Shown here piece by piece: positions 18,902 through 28,799 of a DNA stretch of 64,000 nucleotides. The notes under the pieces were generated by a model, which saw only the letters and a list, made by a program, of their open reading frames with translations, searched no databases and had not been told where the DNA came from. Position 1 is the stretch's first letter. The number at the start of each line of letters is the position of its first letter. The DNA comes from NIOZ-UU13 sp964653075 (GTDB lineage: Bacteria > Planctomycetota > Phycisphaerae > Sedimentisphaerales > Anaerobacaceae), in assembly GCA_964653075.1 (NCBI GenBank), contig CAZZAX010000006.1, positions 36,843 through 100,842 of the forward strand. The letters run 5' to 3'. Made by a program: the position numbers and the translations under genes.

Positions 18902-18908
18902 GTTTTAG

Positions 18909-20399
18909 CTATTTCAAGACCGTTGTAACGGAAAGCGTGAAACGTACCCCGCTGCTTTGGGGATCGACATCTATACTCTGTACTTCTATAGTATTAAATT
19001 CGGATACCCGACGTAAGACACTCATCAGGTTATCCACAGACTCAAAAGAAGGAGCAGCACCTGCCAACCGAACTGACTCGGGAGCCATTGAAATATCATT
19101 AATACGAATATTCTGATTCGGGGTTATTTTTTCGCTTATAACCTGCAGAATTCTAAGCGGTAATACTCTGTCACTCAGTCCGGCCGCAAGGGTACCGTAT
19201 TCTGCCTGTATCGTTTCTAATTGTTCGTTCATCTGCGCAAGCTCGTTTACAATCCTTTTCTCTTCCGGAAGAGTCTGAACAAACACCTCGCGAATCTGCT
19301 TTTTTACAAGGTCATGCTGGTTTTCCAGATTATTAAGCTCGTAGAAAAGCCTGACAGCTAACAAGGCCCCGATGACAAGAATCAAAGCTCCGGCAACAAA
19401 TAAACCGCGTTTTGTTTCCGCCGTCCGGTCCGAACTGAATTCATCTATAGCAAGAAAGTTTAGTACTTCTGGAATTTCATTAGTTCCTATCAGCGCCAAA
19501 CCTGCGGCAATTACAATATCGGTATTTGGTTGCCGCTCAGAGCAATCTATCTTCGTAAAAGGGTTTAACGCAACTACCTCACAATTAATTATCTCCGGTA
19601 ATCTCGCCGATAAGTCGTCAAGAAGCTCGTTATTTGCACTTATAAAAACTTTTAGTCTGGCACCGGCATTCGAACCAAATATCGCCCGTAAGGTCATTTC
19701 AATCTCACGTGTTAACACTTGTATCGATGTTAACGGTGTACCGCCCTCAACTTCATTCTGACTGCTAAAATGTCTGTCACAAACAAGCCTGCCTTTTACA
19801 CCTATTGCCAGGATTACCCCGGAATTATCAGAATGGACAATCACAGAGGTGGTATTATCTATCAGATTATCACTTAATGATGCAGCCGCATAAAGCGCAA
19901 AAACATCGGTTGTAACTGTCGAACATTTGAGATGTGCTTCTTTGATTGTTTCAACCCGGCCACGGAGCTCCGAACGGTTAATAGCACCAACGAGATATTC
20001 CCTGTCATCTCCTTTAAGTTCACGACCACCGCAAATACCGGCAACAAGTTCGTCAAAAGGAATTGGGAAATCGTCTTCGAGTTCAAATTTTATCAAATGC
20101 CCTATATCTTCATCTGCCGAAAGGTCCGTTCTGAAATTTTGAAAGAAAACTCTGTCATAGGGTGCTGTTACTGTGACCTTCGCAGACATATCAAAATTCT
20201 CTTCTGTTATCATGCTGTTAATCAAAAACTGAATGTCCGCCGTAGTTTTTTCTTCGGATGAACCGCTTTCCGGCATTTCCCGGACACTCGCCCGCTCCAG
20301 AGAAAATTTACCTCCCGTAAAGCACAGTTGAACTATGCTTATTTTGTCTCTGTTAATATCTATCCCTATCGAACGCTTCACAGGATTCCACCTTAACAT
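18909..20399 (-). CDS. gspL: PilM-PilN fusion acting as GspL of the T2SS platform
   Basis: A 496-residue protein. Residues 1-325 are an actin-like PilM/GspL cytoplasmic domain (I-G-I-D-I-N-R-D-K start, S-V-I-V-H-S-D phosphate loop). A membrane helix at about 333-354 is followed by a coiled coil and a ferredoxin-like PilN domain. GspL of classical T2SS is built the same way; in type IV pilus systems the parts are separate. It would bind the GspE ATPase in the cytosol and GspM in the periplasm. It follows gspK by 33 bases. Confidence 0.88.
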   Translation of the reverse strand: MLRWNPVKRSIGIDINRDKISIVQLCFTGGKFSLERASVREMPESGSSEEKTTADIQFLINSMITEENFDMSAKVTVTAPYDRVFFQNFRTDLSADEDIGHLIKFELEDDFPIPFDELVAGICGGRELKGDDREYLVGAINRSELRGRVETIKEAHLKCSTVTTDVFALYAAASLSDNLIDNTTSVIVHSDNSGVILAIGVKGRLVCDRHFSSQNEVEGGTPLTSIQVLTREIEMTLRAIFGSNAGARLKVFISANNELLDDLSARLPEIINCEVVALNPFTKIDCSERQPNTDIVIAAGLALIGTNEIPEVLNFLAIDEFSSDRTAETKRGLFVAGALILVIGALLAVRLFYELNNLENQHDLVKKQIREVFVQTLPEEKRIVNELAQMNEQLETIQAEYGTLAAGLSDRVLPLRILQVISEKITPNQNIRINDISMAPESVRLAGAAPSFESVDNLMSVLRRVSEFNTIEVQSIDVDPQSSGVRFTLSVTTVLK

Positions 20400-20432
20400 T
20401 TATTGCAGATTGCCGCCCTTTACATACACACG

Positions 20433-21464
20433 TTAGATTTCTATACGTAAAATTGTCTCGATTCGGGCGGTGCTGCTGTCACTTCTAAGCACAATCTGAA
20501 CTTTTCGCACAAACTGGCCGGCCACGCCGGTTACAGTAACATTATAATAACGATCCTTAGGTTTTACAGTTATTAATTCACGGACAGACTCATACACCTG
20601 GGGTGTCATACCAGGTACGTTTTTCAGTTGTCCCACATTTACAAACCGTTTGATCTTCCGTTCTTCAATAATACTTTTGGCAAGGGAAGGACTCATCTTA
20701 TCCGACAAACTCAGAATAACCATCGGGGAAGCTTCATTAATATTTATCTTCCCATCGCCGTAAATGGTTAAATATTGCCGAATTCCATCTACAGGCCCAA
20801 TATTCTGAGTTTTATCGCCGGCCTGTCCATGGAATATTGCAGCAGTCATTCCTTTTACAAGCAGCAGCTCGCTCAGTGTTTCAAAAGGGGCATTTTTACA
20901 TTTATAAGGATCAATAAGGTCTATGTAATAATTACTTTCAGCGCCTTCATTATCTCTTTTTATGAATGGCAGATATGTCACTTCATCATCATCATCTACC
21001 CAATCAATTATAGCAGGAATCAAGCTGTAGCTAACAGGAGGCTGCTGCCGGTACTGATAATTCAAAAGGTCTATTAGTTTCAATATTTGGTCGACTCTGT
21101 GCCGTACAATTTCACCCTCAGATGTCTTAAATGTGTTTATATTAATCCTACCGCTTTCATCGCTAACCAGTATGGTACAATAACCGCTTTCAACCGGGAT
21201 TTGAACCTCCCCCGAAAAGAGAGGGATGAATCTTTCATCAGAGAGAATATCGGCATTTTGTTTCAGGCTCGCAATCGCAACAGAAATGCCGGCGTCGGCA
21301 TAATTCAACGCCTTAGAGGCGTTATGAAAGTTGTCCGAAAGATGAAGTTTCATCCGTGATTCATAATTAAATTCCAGGATAATCGTCACCAGGACAGATA
21401 TTATCAACAGAACAGCAATTAAAACAAAACCTCTGTTTTTATTTTTTCTTAATTTGTCGATCAT
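20433..21464 (-). CDS. gspK: Type II secretion minor pseudopilin GspK
   Basis: A 343-residue protein with a prepilin leader (NKNRGFVLIAVLLIISVLV; cleavage after Gly) and the long GspK alpha-domain containing D-E-S-G-R-I-N-I-N and a helix-hairpin-helix-like C-terminal part (V-G-Q-L-K-N-V-P-G-M-T). Residue 5 after cleavage is not Glu, as usual for GspK tip pilins. Its start overlaps the end of gspJ by 26 bases, implying translational coupling. Confidence 0.9.
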   Translation of the reverse strand: MIDKLRKNKNRGFVLIAVLLIISVLVTIILEFNYESRMKLHLSDNFHNASKALNYADAGISVAIASLKQNADILSDERFIPLFSGEVQIPVESGYCTILVSDESGRININTFKTSEGEIVRHRVDQILKLIDLLNYQYRQQPPVSYSLIPAIIDWVDDDDEVTYLPFIKRDNEGAESNYYIDLIDPYKCKNAPFETLSELLLVKGMTAAIFHGQAGDKTQNIGPVDGIRQYLTIYGDGKININEASPMVILSLSDKMSPSLAKSIIEERKIKRFVNVGQLKNVPGMTPQVYESVRELITVKPKDRYYNVTVTGVAGQFVRKVQIVLRSDSSTARIETILRIEI

Positions 21465-22233
21465 TTGAGCTTTGATTATTGTTTATACTTTGTAAAATTT
21501 TACCGCTTTCTGTTGTTTTTTGAAGGGTAACACCGCCGGATTGTTTTTCCCTGCAAACTATCTGAACCGTAGATACAAACGACAAAGGCCCAACATCCTC
21601 AGATTGCATAACAAGTGATATCCTGACCGCTTTAGGTAACAATCCTTCCATATCATTAGAATTCCATTCTTTGAGCCAATCCTTACCGTCGAAATACTCA
21701 ACCGTAATCGCCTGTAAGTTCTCCAGAACAACAATCCAATCGTAATTATCCTTATCGACCTCGAATCCGCCTATATATCTTCGCTTTCTCCGTGATAAAG
21801 TGTTCATTGAGCTATCCAGCATGTATTCGACTATAGCAAGACCTCCGAGGCTATGCTCACGTTTTGAGGCCACTGCTGAAGTTACGAATTGCAAAAAACT
21901 TTGTCTTGATGAAACTTCTCTTCCTTCAAACAAAGAGGCATCTTCCTGTTGGAGGTGTTTTTTTCCCACTGTTTGAATAGTTTTTGTTACAGGTTGCGGA
22001 GACTCATGCTGGTAACCGGCGTAGCAGCAGCGTATCTCCGAGGCAATCCTTTGCATAAAGATATCGGCCTGCTGCTGCAAAGCATGCCTTGGTTTAGAAT
22101 GCACCAAAGACCTCGTGGCTGCCGTATAAGTGCCGTAAACACTTCCTAAAATCAGTACAAGCATGCTTAGAGCTATGATAATCTCCAATAAGGTGAAAGC
22201 TTCTCTTTTAACTGTTCTTTCGGGCTTTTTCAT
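21439..22233 (-). CDS. gspJ: Type II secretion minor pseudopilin GspJ
   Basis: A 264-residue pseudopilin with leader K-R-E-A-F-T-L-L-E-I-I-I-A-L; cleavage would expose Phe with Glu5. The body contains the Q-Q-A-D-I-F-M-Q-R-I-A-S-E-I-R word typical of GspJ. The ATG at 22233 lies one base after the gspI stop (TGATATG), so it is preferred over a GTG twelve bases upstream. GspJ forms the tip complex with GspI and GspK. Confidence 0.88.
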   Translation of the reverse strand: MKKPERTVKREAFTLLEIIIALSMLVLILGSVYGTYTAATRSLVHSKPRHALQQQADIFMQRIASEIRCCYAGYQHESPQPVTKTIQTVGKKHLQQEDASLFEGREVSSRQSFLQFVTSAVASKREHSLGGLAIVEYMLDSSMNTLSRRKRRYIGGFEVDKDNYDWIVVLENLQAITVEYFDGKDWLKEWNSNDMEGLLPKAVRISLVMQSEDVGPLSFVSTVQIVCREKQSGGVTLQKTTESGKILQSINNNQSSNDRQIKKK

Positions 22234-22234
22234 A

Positions 22235-22687
22235 TCAGATCGCACTGCTTGTAGTCACAGTCTTGTCGATGAAAACATATGTCGTCAAAGATATCTGTTT
22301 GGGACTTTGACCTTCATGCCACATCACAGTAACCGTTACCTTATGCAGATCGGCTGTATTCATCTCTTCAAGCTCTTCTATAAAAGCTTCAGTCACTTTT
22401 GACTGCCAGTCGAAAACTATCTCCTTCTCCCGACTTTCGATACTTCCTTTGTCCGTGCCGATTTCAAGATCATTTCGAGAAATCACTTCAGTAAGTTTGG
22501 CGTTTCCTATCATTGTTGCCTGAGATAAATTCCATGCCGAATCAGTCATAAGAATGCTTGCAGTAAGTAAATGCAGAAGAGGTAACAGGCCAATCACTGT
22601 AATGGCAAGAGCAATCAGCACTTCTATCAGAGTAAACGCCCTGATTATGCGAAGAGGCATTAATTTGGTTTTACGATTCTTCCACAT
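22235..22687 (-). CDS. gspI: Type II secretion minor pseudopilin GspI
   Basis: A 150-residue pseudopilin. The leader R-I-I-R-A-F-T-L-I-E-V-L-I-A-L lacks the usual Gly at -1 and has Ala instead, as in the neighbouring GspJ, which also reads E-A-F-T-L. The small C-terminal domain fits GspI. An internal ATG at 22660 could also be the start. It sits 12 bases after gspH. Confidence 0.85.
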   Translation of the reverse strand: MWKNRKTKLMPLRIIRAFTLIEVLIALAITVIGLLPLLHLLTASILMTDSAWNLSQATMIGNAKLTEVISRNDLEIGTDKGSIESREKEIVFDWQSKVTEAFIEELEEMNTADLHKVTVTVMWHEGQSPKQISLTTYVFIDKTVTTSSAI

Positions 22688-22699
22688 CTTGAATTATAT

Positions 22700-23200
22700 T
22701 TATTCGAACACCTCAAATGTTTCAACGTAACCCAGTATCTCGTGCATAACAATACTCATTTTCCTCCCTTGAGAGGAAGCCACATAAACCGTTGCAGGCT
22801 CAATCCAACCCTGTGGACTCAACTCTATGGTGACAACATCCTCCGAATCACTCCTTACATCTCGAAATTCTATGCCGGAAAATTGTATGCCTTCAGGAAG
22901 CTTTCCAGTTAAATTAAGCCCATCAGTCATCGGCATCAGCTTTCCATCCGGCGTATGGGCCGTTACCCAGTACGTTCCCTGCTCTACATTAAAGTGAAGT
23001 ATATGTGTTAAGTGTGTCGAAACAGCTCTTTGATGGGCATATTCGGCAACACTGGCAATTTTGCTGACGCTGCTTCTAAGTCGCTGCTGATCCAACAAAC
23101 CGTTAGAAAACTTCGGAAATACAACCGTTACACAGGCAGCTATAATCAAAAGAATTACTGCCAATTCGACCAGCGTAAATCCACCTCGGCGCCACTGCAT
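22700..23200 (-). CDS. gspH: Type II secretion minor pseudopilin GspH
   Basis: A 166-residue pseudopilin with a short leader MQWRRGG then F-T-L-V-E-L-A-V-I-L (cleavage after Gly, Glu5 present). The body is a GspH/FimT-like beta-rich domain (V-V-T-I-E-L-S-P-Q-G-W). It begins six bases after the gspG stop. Confidence 0.88.
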   Translation of the reverse strand: MQWRRGGFTLVELAVILLIIAACVTVVFPKFSNGLLDQQRLRSSVSKIASVAEYAHQRAVSTHLTHILHFNVEQGTYWVTAHTPDGKLMPMTDGLNLTGKLPEGIQFSGIEFRDVRSDSEDVVTIELSPQGWIEPATVYVASSQGRKMSIVMHEILGYVETFEVFE

Positions 23201-23206
23201 GAGCGA

Positions 23207-23662
23207 TTACTCCTGGTCAATGTTCCAGCTCTCAATATCTGCATCATCGCCGGTACCACCATCTTCTCCGTCCTTGCCGTATGACTCTATTTCATAGTCC
23301 TCACCATGCACACCGGGACAAAGATACAGATATGGATTACCCCAGGGATCTAAAGGGACCTTGCCTCCTTCTATATACCCGCCCTGTTTCCATCCTCTCA
23401 AGCCAGGATCGTTTATGAGAGCTTCCAAACTTTGTGAAGTTGTGGGGAAACGCCCCGTGTCCGTCTTGAAAAGCGCCAGTGCCGACTGAAAGTTTCTTAT
23501 CTGAACTTTTGCTTTTAATCTTCGTGCCTGCTCCGGCCTGTCCAGAATCTTTGGCATTATTATTGTGGCGAGAAGTCCGAGAATGACTATTACCACCATT
23601 AATTCTATCAAGGTAAAACCGGGCAGCCGAACACGGTGTTCTGAATATCTCAATATTTTCAT
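23207..23662 (-). CDS. gspG: Type II secretion major pseudopilin GspG
   Basis: A 151-residue protein, the family's typical length. Leader R-L-P-G then F-T-L-I-E-L-M-V-V-I-V-I-L-G-L-L-A. The hallmark calcium-binding C-terminal region is present: G-R-F-P-T-T, G-G-Y, P-L-D-P-W-G-N-P-Y and the acidic D-G-E-D-G-G-T-G-D-D-A-D-I loop. It is the main subunit of the periplasmic pseudopilus. Confidence 0.95.
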   Translation of the reverse strand: MKILRYSEHRVRLPGFTLIELMVVIVILGLLATIIMPKILDRPEQARRLKAKVQIRNFQSALALFKTDTGRFPTTSQSLEALINDPGLRGWKQGGYIEGGKVPLDPWGNPYLYLCPGVHGEDYEIESYGKDGEDGGTGDDADIESWNIDQE

Positions 23663-23674
23663 TTGTATGTTCTC

Positions 23675-24898
23675 CTAAGCTATAGCACGATTAATATCAA
23701 AAATTGGCAATAAAATCGCAAGAACAATGAATCCGACAATAATCCCCAACAGAACAATCATTACCGGCTCAAGCAGCGACGTTAACGCCTTTACTGTTAC
23801 CTCAACATCATTATCAAAAGCATCTGCTACATTTATAAGCCCTTCTTCGATTCCTCCGCTTTTCTCACCGGCCGAAATCATATGAATAACAATAGGTGGA
23901 AAAACTCCGCTTCGTCGAAACGATTCGGCGATGCCCCCCCCATGGCTTATGGCATCTTTGGCCTGATCAACTACGTCGGAAATGACCGTATTACCTATCA
24001 CCTGCCTGGAAAGGTCGAGTGTTTCAACGATTGAAAGCCCGCTGGCTAAAAGTACCGCTAATGTTCGCGAAAAGCGGGATATTGCTATCTTTCGGTTAAG
24101 ATTGCCGAAGAGCGGCAATTTCAACTTCATTTGGTCCCAAACTCTTCGGCCTTTTGTTGTCTTCGACCAAAATATCGGAGCAATGATAATTACAATGAGT
24201 ATAATTATAAAAAACCAGAAGTAATTCTGAATGAAATTACTTACTCTAATCAACATAACAGTCGGCCAGGGGAGCTGACGATTCATCTCAAGAAAAAGTT
24301 TTGTAATACTGGGAATTACATATGTAAATATAAACACTATGACACTTACACCCACGATTGCCATAAATAAGGGATAAGCCATAGCAGCTTTTACCTTATT
24401 AGTAAGATTAGTTCGTCTTTCTGCTATTTCAGCCAGTCGCAGCAGGACATTTTCCAGAGTACCTGTGGCCTCCCCTGCTCTTATCATGCTGACGAAAACT
24501 TCCGAAAAAACAGCCGGGTATTCAGCCATAGCTTTTGCCAAAGGCATACCTTCATTAACCCTGTCACGTATCGGCGTAAAGACTGTTGACAAAGGCTGAT
24601 TCGATAGCTGCTCTACCAAAGCGGACAAGGCGGGCACCAGTGGAATGCCCGCATGCAGCAAGGTCGCCAGTTGCCTTGTGGCAACCGAGACATCCCGTTG
24701 TTTTATCCTGCGAAAGCTGATTGTCCTTGAACCGGCATCAAGCTGACGATGAACATCTTTCTGCATGCTTGTAATGTCCAGAAGATGCACCTTGGCCGCA
24801 CGAAGTTTTCTTCTTGCTTCTGCAATCGAGGCCGCATCGATCGTTCCATGTTTCTTCTGGCCTGTGCCGTTTAATTCTATATATTTGAATAAAGGCAT
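23675..24898 (-). CDS. gspF: Type II secretion inner-membrane platform protein GspF
   Basis: A 407-residue polytopic protein with two GspF repeats (about 70-190 and 270-395), each with the F-x-x-x-L-A-x-L-L-x-x-G-x-x pattern (T-R-Q-L-A-T-L-L-H-A-G-I-P and F-S-R-T-L-A-V-L-L-A-S-G-L) and three hydrophobic helices in total. It couples the GspE ATPase to pseudopilus growth. It lies 24 bases after gspE. Confidence 0.95.
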   Translation of the reverse strand: MPLFKYIELNGTGQKKHGTIDAASIAEARRKLRAAKVHLLDITSMQKDVHRQLDAGSRTISFRRIKQRDVSVATRQLATLLHAGIPLVPALSALVEQLSNQPLSTVFTPIRDRVNEGMPLAKAMAEYPAVFSEVFVSMIRAGEATGTLENVLLRLAEIAERRTNLTNKVKAAMAYPLFMAIVGVSVIVFIFTYVIPSITKLFLEMNRQLPWPTVMLIRVSNFIQNYFWFFIIILIVIIIAPIFWSKTTKGRRVWDQMKLKLPLFGNLNRKIAISRFSRTLAVLLASGLSIVETLDLSRQVIGNTVISDVVDQAKDAISHGGGIAESFRRSGVFPPIVIHMISAGEKSGGIEEGLINVADAFDNDVEVTVKALTSLLEPVMIVLLGIIVGFIVLAILLPIFDINRAIA

Positions 24899-24922
24899 TT
24901 GTTATTATTATTCCTTAATGAA

Positions 24923-26629
24923 TCATACTGCCGCATCCTGTGCCACACGCAGAACTTCCTTAATAGTTGTATCGCCGGCAAAGGCCTTTCTCAGGCCATC
25001 TTGACGCAACGTAAACATACCTTTTTTTATGGCTATCTGTTTTATAAGATTTGACCCGGTATTAGCCATAATCGACTCTCTTATCTCATCGTCAATCGTC
25101 ATTAATTCGAAGATTCCCTCTCGTCCAATATATCCGGTACCGATACAATTCGAACATCCTTTGCCTTGATATAGATTTTCTTTACGATGCTGTAATTGGG
25201 CATCGAATACTTCCAGCTCTTCTTCACCTGGTGTGTAGGGGGTCTTGCACTCCGGGCAAATAATCCTTACCAGCCTTTGTGCCATTATCCCTATCACAGC
25301 CGAACAAACCAGGTAAGGTTCAATCCCCATATCAATTAAACGTGTTATAGCGCTTGCAGAATCATTTGTGTGGAGCGTACTTAAAACCAGATGTCCTGTT
25401 AAAGCGGCCTGGATAGCGATTTGGGCCGTTTCAAGATCACGGATTTCTCCGACCATAATTACGTCCGGGTCCTGCCTGAGAATATGCCGCAGGTAGTTAG
25501 CAAAAGTCAGGCCTATCTTCGGATGTATTTGCATCTGACCAATCCCGGCAAGCTTGTATTCTATCGGGTCCTCAACCGTCATAATATTACGAACTTCCGT
25601 GTTCAGCTCGCCAAGAACACTATACAAAGTCGTCGTTTTACCGCTTCCGGTAGGCCCTGTTAAAAGAATTATCCCGTGAGATATATGAATAAGTCTGCGA
25701 AATTCCTTTTCTGTGTCCGCTGTAAATCCTAACTGACCGAGGCTGAAACGTGCGCCGCTCTTGTCCAAAAGTCTAAGAACAACACGTTCTCCATCAGAGC
25801 TGGGTACGGTTGAGACCCGGATGTCTATTTCATTTTCACTTATTTTAATCCTGCTGCGTCCATCCTGCGGAAGTCTGCGCTCGGCAATGTTTAAATTTGC
25901 CATCACTTTCAAGCGTGATACCAATGCAGCAACATACTGCTTTGGAAGAGTAAACCTGTTATGTAACACACCGTCTATTCGAAAACGAACGGTCACCTCA
26001 TCCTCATACGGCTCAATATGTATGTCACTCGCCCGAGCCTGTACGGCCTGAAAAAAAATAGTATTGACCAATTTAACAACCGGTGCCCTGTTCGCCAGGT
26101 CCAAAAGGTCCTCCGAGGCGGACCCCGAAGTCAAACCGGCAAAATCCATACTGTCGTCCAGCTCTGTTAATGCCTCCGTAGCAGAGCCTTCACTTTGATA
26201 ATAATAGTGGCTAAGTCTGTCTTCAATCACTGAAGACGCACAAATAATCCTCTTGCAGCGAACCCCGAGCATTTTAACGACAGAATCGAATGTCATTACA
26301 TCAAGCGGATCGCTCACAGCAATACTGACCATTTCCTCTGACCCGTTAAACGGGAGAATCTTGTGTTTTTTTAGGAATTCAATCGGTAAATTTGCAACTA
26401 AGTCTTTGTTGAGTTCTTTCTGTGGTATATTATCTAAATAAGAAAGCCCCCATTGTCGAGCCAGGGCTTTGAGAACCTCAATCTCAGTGACATGGCCGGC
26501 CCTGATTAGTATTTGACCGATTCTTTCATGTCGATTTTCATCATTTTGCAGCAGTAGTGCATCGGTTAATTGCCGCTCTGCAAGTGAGGTTTGCTGTAAT
26601 AGTATCTGTCCTAATAATTCAACCTTCAT
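24923..26629 (-). CDS. gspE: Type II secretion ATPase GspE
   Basis: A 568-residue cytosolic hexameric ATPase. The N-terminal MshEN-type domain (residues 1-150) precedes the ATPase core with Walker A GPTGSGKTT starting at G325 (K331), the Asp box V-E-D-P-I-E-Y, Walker B R-Q-D-P-D-V-I-M-V-G-E-I-R-D and the His box. The four-Cys zinc site C-P-E-C ... C-S-N-C near residues 460-490 separates it from PilT-like retraction ATPases. Confidence 0.96.
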   Translation of the reverse strand: MKVELLGQILLQQTSLAERQLTDALLLQNDENRHERIGQILIRAGHVTEIEVLKALARQWGLSYLDNIPQKELNKDLVANLPIEFLKKHKILPFNGSEEMVSIAVSDPLDVMTFDSVVKMLGVRCKRIICASSVIEDRLSHYYYQSEGSATEALTELDDSMDFAGLTSGSASEDLLDLANRAPVVKLVNTIFFQAVQARASDIHIEPYEDEVTVRFRIDGVLHNRFTLPKQYVAALVSRLKVMANLNIAERRLPQDGRSRIKISENEIDIRVSTVPSSDGERVVLRLLDKSGARFSLGQLGFTADTEKEFRRLIHISHGIILLTGPTGSGKTTTLYSVLGELNTEVRNIMTVEDPIEYKLAGIGQMQIHPKIGLTFANYLRHILRQDPDVIMVGEIRDLETAQIAIQAALTGHLVLSTLHTNDSASAITRLIDMGIEPYLVCSAVIGIMAQRLVRIICPECKTPYTPGEEELEVFDAQLQHRKENLYQGKGCSNCIGTGYIGREGIFELMTIDDEIRESIMANTGSNLIKQIAIKKGMFTLRQDGLRKAFAGDTTIKEVLRVAQDAAV

Positions 26630-26733
26630 ATTATCATTTTCTTATTTAACGCCCGCCCTGTCAGCATTCGGTATTAATAGCTGTTCTCAAGGCACGGGAT
26701 TAGGGCTTGATTCCGGTTTTTATTAGTGAATAT

Positions 26734-28755
26734 CTAAAATAAAAAACTTAGTTCCTCTTCAATACTCGCTTCCGAAAGTGAGGTCTGCTGTTTTTTCAGC
26801 TCTGTTATTTTCTCAAGGGCTTCCTGGGTTGTCAGAACATGCGGAGTTATAAAAAGAAGCAGATTAGTTTTTTGGACACGGTCGCCATCTACCCTGAACA
26901 ATCCTCCGATGAGGGGCAAGTCTCCAAGTAAAGGTACTTTTTTAACAGTAGTTGACTTGTCATCCCGTATCAAACCACCTATAACAACAGTTACATCGTT
27001 CGGGATAGAAATAACAGTTTTGACATCACGTGTGGCGGTAGTCGGGGTATCGCCTTCTATTTCGCCCGTCGCTGCCGATGGTACAAGTTTGCTGAAACTC
27101 GCATCGACATTAAGGCGGACCAAATTGCCCGGACTTATATGAGGTGTAACTTTTAGTTCAATACCAACATCCTTAAAATCGTAAGTTTGAATTGTCGTAG
27201 GTGTGGCCGGGTCAAGTTCGGTAATACGTGAATCTCTCACATAAGGTACGTTGTCGGCTACTATGATAGTAGCCTCCTGATGATTGGAAGTAAGTATTTG
27301 CGGTGTTGAAAGAATGTTTACACCTGTGTGCCTTTCCAGTGCCTTTAATACGGCGCCGATTGTTGCCTGACCCCCAACCTCTTTATGTACACCGATAGCA
27401 AGACCTTCAAGGTCGCCGGACGCCGCTTCAACCATGGGACCAAGGTTTGTAAATGCGAAACCGCGAACACTATCAGCAACCGCTTCATCAAGCGTCGCCC
27501 AGTCCACACCGATTTCCCTTAAAACATCTTCGCTAACTTCGATTATCTGACACTCAACGAGCACCTGCTCACGAGCCACATCTAATTTTCCAATTATATC
27601 TTCGATAATCCTGTAGTACTGAGATGAAGCCACAACAATTAGTGAGTTGGTGCTTTCATCTGCAGTCACCTGTAACGGCTCACGGGATTCGATTTTGCCG
27701 ACTGATACCAGTTGTGCCAATACTGTCGAAAGTGATTTTACAAGATCAGGGGCTTCTGCATGGTTAAGATAAATTACATGTACGTTACTCGCTTCAACAG
27801 GACGTTCTACATCTAATTCCGCAACAAGTTCCATAATTATTTCGGTATCATCAGGATTCGCTAATACAACCAACGAATTGGTTCGTTCATCCGGTAAAAT
27901 CTTCAACGCAGCACCCGCTCCCCCGGGAATGGCTCTTGCCACCCTGCCGCCGGATGTCACAGCACTTTGTTGCATAATTTGTTTAATCTGCTCGCTAATA
28001 ATATTAGCGGAACCATATTTAAGACGAATCAAGGTAATATTCTCTTTTGCCCCTTCGGTATCAAGTTCTTGAATAAGCTTTGCCATCCTGTGGATATTGG
28101 ACGAAGTATCGGTTATAACAATTGAGTTTGACTGAACATACGTCGTTAAATTGCCTCCGGTGGATACTAACGTTGTAAGTGAGCTGCTTAGCTCTGCAAT
28201 GTTGGCAAAACGTATTGGAATAATCTGTGTCACGACAGCGTCATTTTGGGGTATTAATTCAGGATTACCTCCGACACGTATTAAGATATTGCTTTTTGAC
28301 GCCTCTGCCCGAGGAATAATTTTGACTATCTTTCCTGCAGGCACGGCGGCATAATCCTTGACTTGCAGTACAGACTCGAATACTTCATAGACCTCTCCAA
28401 GCCGTATCTTGGTCGGGGAAATAAGTGTAACGGTACCACGAATATTCTCATCGATAAGAAAATTAATTCCTGTAAGCTCACCGATAGTCTTGATAAAAAT
28501 TTTAATATCCACCTGGTCAAAATCCAGTGATATCTGTTTATCTGCCATGCCCGGCTTAAGCAGTTCCGGCATATACACTTCCGGGCCTGACAATTCTCTA
28601 TATTCGTCTGATACAGGACTCGTCGGCTGCTGATTTGCATGACATACAGATGATTGCAGCTCCGCCGTCAAAACACAGCTACCAACCATTAAAATCAACA
28701 AAGGAATCCTTATACTCCACAATCTCGATTGTAGTGTATCATATAATATTGACAT
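26734..28755 (-). CDS. gspD: Type II secretion secretin GspD
   Basis: A 673-residue outer-membrane pore. A signal peptide (hydrophobic 18-35) is followed by N0 (I-S-L-D-F-D-Q-V-D-I-K), three KH-like N1-N3 domains (two with the N-S-L-V-V-L-A / N-S-L-I-V-V-A word) and the secretin C-domain with L-S-T-P-Q-I-L-T-S-N-H-Q and V-V-I-G-G-L-I-R-D. No C-terminal S-domain for a pilotin is obvious. Confidence 0.95.
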   Translation of the reverse strand: MSILYDTLQSRLWSIRIPLLILMVGSCVLTAELQSSVCHANQQPTSPVSDEYRELSGPEVYMPELLKPGMADKQISLDFDQVDIKIFIKTIGELTGINFLIDENIRGTVTLISPTKIRLGEVYEVFESVLQVKDYAAVPAGKIVKIIPRAEASKSNILIRVGGNPELIPQNDAVVTQIIPIRFANIAELSSSLTTLVSTGGNLTTYVQSNSIVITDTSSNIHRMAKLIQELDTEGAKENITLIRLKYGSANIISEQIKQIMQQSAVTSGGRVARAIPGGAGAALKILPDERTNSLVVLANPDDTEIIMELVAELDVERPVEASNVHVIYLNHAEAPDLVKSLSTVLAQLVSVGKIESREPLQVTADESTNSLIVVASSQYYRIIEDIIGKLDVAREQVLVECQIIEVSEDVLREIGVDWATLDEAVADSVRGFAFTNLGPMVEAASGDLEGLAIGVHKEVGGQATIGAVLKALERHTGVNILSTPQILTSNHQEATIIVADNVPYVRDSRITELDPATPTTIQTYDFKDVGIELKVTPHISPGNLVRLNVDASFSKLVPSAATGEIEGDTPTTATRDVKTVISIPNDVTVVIGGLIRDDKSTTVKKVPLLGDLPLIGGLFRVDGDRVQKTNLLLFITPHVLTTQEALEKITELKKQQTSLSEASIEEELSFLF

Positions 28756-28799
28756 AATTCGCGCTCTTAAATAATAAACAATATCGGATTGTATAATTG

